Shown piece by piece: positions 63,624 to 64,000 of a stretch of DNA of 64,000 nt. The notes under the pieces were generated by a model. The model was not told where the DNA came from, did not search any database, and was given only the letters and a program-made list of their open reading frames with translations. A program made the translations under genes and the position numbers. Source of the DNA: Bifidobacterium catenulatum DSM 16992 = JCM 1194 = LMG 11043 (GTDB lineage: Bacteria; Actinomycetota; Actinomycetes; Actinomycetales; Bifidobacteriaceae); the NCBI RefSeq assembly GCF_001025195.1, contig NZ_AP012325.1, positions 868,001-932,000 of the forward strand. Reading direction: 5' to 3'. The first letter of the stretch is position 1, and each line of letters starts with the position of its first letter.

Positions 63624-64000
63624 TCAGTCGTCGACCACGGTACCCTTCGGCACCACAGTGATGCCTTCCGGCGTGACGGTGAAGCCACGAGCCAGATCAT
63701 GTTCAGTATCGATACCGACGGTCGAATTCTCGGTAAGCACAACATTTTTGTCGAGAATCGCCTTGTAGACGCGTGCTCGACGATTGATGGTCACGCCGTC
63801 AAACAAAATCGAATCGACGACCTGCGACCACGAGTGGATACGCACGTTCGGTGAAAGTACGGAATGGTGCACTTCGCCGCCCGACACGATGACGCCGGGG
63901 GAGACGATCGAATCGGTGGCGTGCCCAAGACGGTCACGACCGGCATGCACGAACTTTGCAGGCGGCAGGTTGCCGGACAACGTGTAAATCGGCCATTCGG
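63624..64000 (-). CDS. glgC: Glucose-1-phosphate adenylyltransferase, C-terminal part (cut by window edge)
   Basis: The last 125 residues of ADP-glucose pyrophosphorylase, which starts glycogen synthesis. The visible part is the left-handed beta-helix domain: [16 protein letters not shown]-like start, [40 protein letters not shown] and [20 protein letters not shown], all typical of GlgC. The N-terminal catalytic domain and start lie beyond the window. It converges with the suf cluster. Confidence 0.9.
   Translation of the reverse strand, partial: EWPIYTLSGNLPPAKFVHAGRDRLGHATDSIVSPGVIVSGGEVHHSVLSPNVRIHSWSQVVDSILFDGVTINRRARVYKAILDKNVVLTENSTVGIDTEHDLARGFTVTPEGITVVPKGTVVDD

Noticed and set aside
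1-64000. CRISPR arrays, cas genes and rRNA genes
   Set aside because: No regularly spaced repeats, Cas-like proteins or rRNA sequence were seen.

Overview
The window is chromosomal DNA from a Bifidobacterium. The clearest marker is xfp (xylulose-5-phosphate/fructose-6-phosphate phosphoketolase, the key enzyme of the bifid shunt), followed directly by pta and ackA. The rest of the backbone fits: aroA, guaA, xpt-pbuX, a pcrA/uvrD helicase, rpsD, alaS-ruvX-mltG, aroC-aroKB-aroQ, pyrG, a sufBDCSU-sufT cluster and the end of glgC, all in a GC-rich actinobacterial style. I cannot name the species from sequence alone.

Layout. (1) 1-1354: a gene tail and a polytopic membrane protein. (2) 1475-19913: an accessory array at a tRNA-Pro(TGG) gene. 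The 3' part of the tRNA is repeated at about 8484, 10880 and 19883, so three segments lie head to tail between four att-like copies. Segment A (1549-8483) holds a rep-deleted copy of a small replicon, an ISL3-type insertion sequence with a nonsense-riddled transposase, a decayed restriction-modification locus (methyltransferase tail, then a GIY-YIG/helicase pseudogene) and an intact AT-rich DUF262 + HEPN gene pair. Segment B (8521-10879) is a compact element with an apparently intact CRESS-type Rep (HUH endonuclease plus SF3 helicase, as in circoviruses and geminiviruses) and an origin-like region. Segment C (10901-19882) holds an IS3 relic, a prophage lysis remnant, an unknown membrane-associated protein, a cytosine-5 methyltransferase with an HTH domain, an MvaI/BcnI-type endonuclease, two zinc-ribbon proteins and a multi-zinc-finger protein with a Vsr-like nuclease core. 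I recognise no integrase anywhere in the window.

(3) 20166-21834: aroA and an MFS transporter tail. (4) About 21960-24960: a foreign block resembling Firmicutes DNA, with decarboxylase and nitroreductase pseudogenes, an intact MATE efflux gene and its own promoter and terminators. (5) 25055-64000: housekeeping backbone. Here xfp-pta-ackA turn sugar phosphates into acetyl phosphate, acetate and ATP; xpt-pbuX salvage xanthine; aroC, the fused aroKB and aroQ (with aroA at 20 kb) supply the shikimate pathway; and the suf cluster assembles Fe-S clusters.

The best candidate for something little described is the tRNA-Pro array: integrated CRESS-Rep elements, one intact and one with rep deleted but the origin kept, interleaved with several different defence modules. 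A second oddity is a Tyr-Gly-Ser-rich, FUS-like low-complexity linker in the PcrA helicase.
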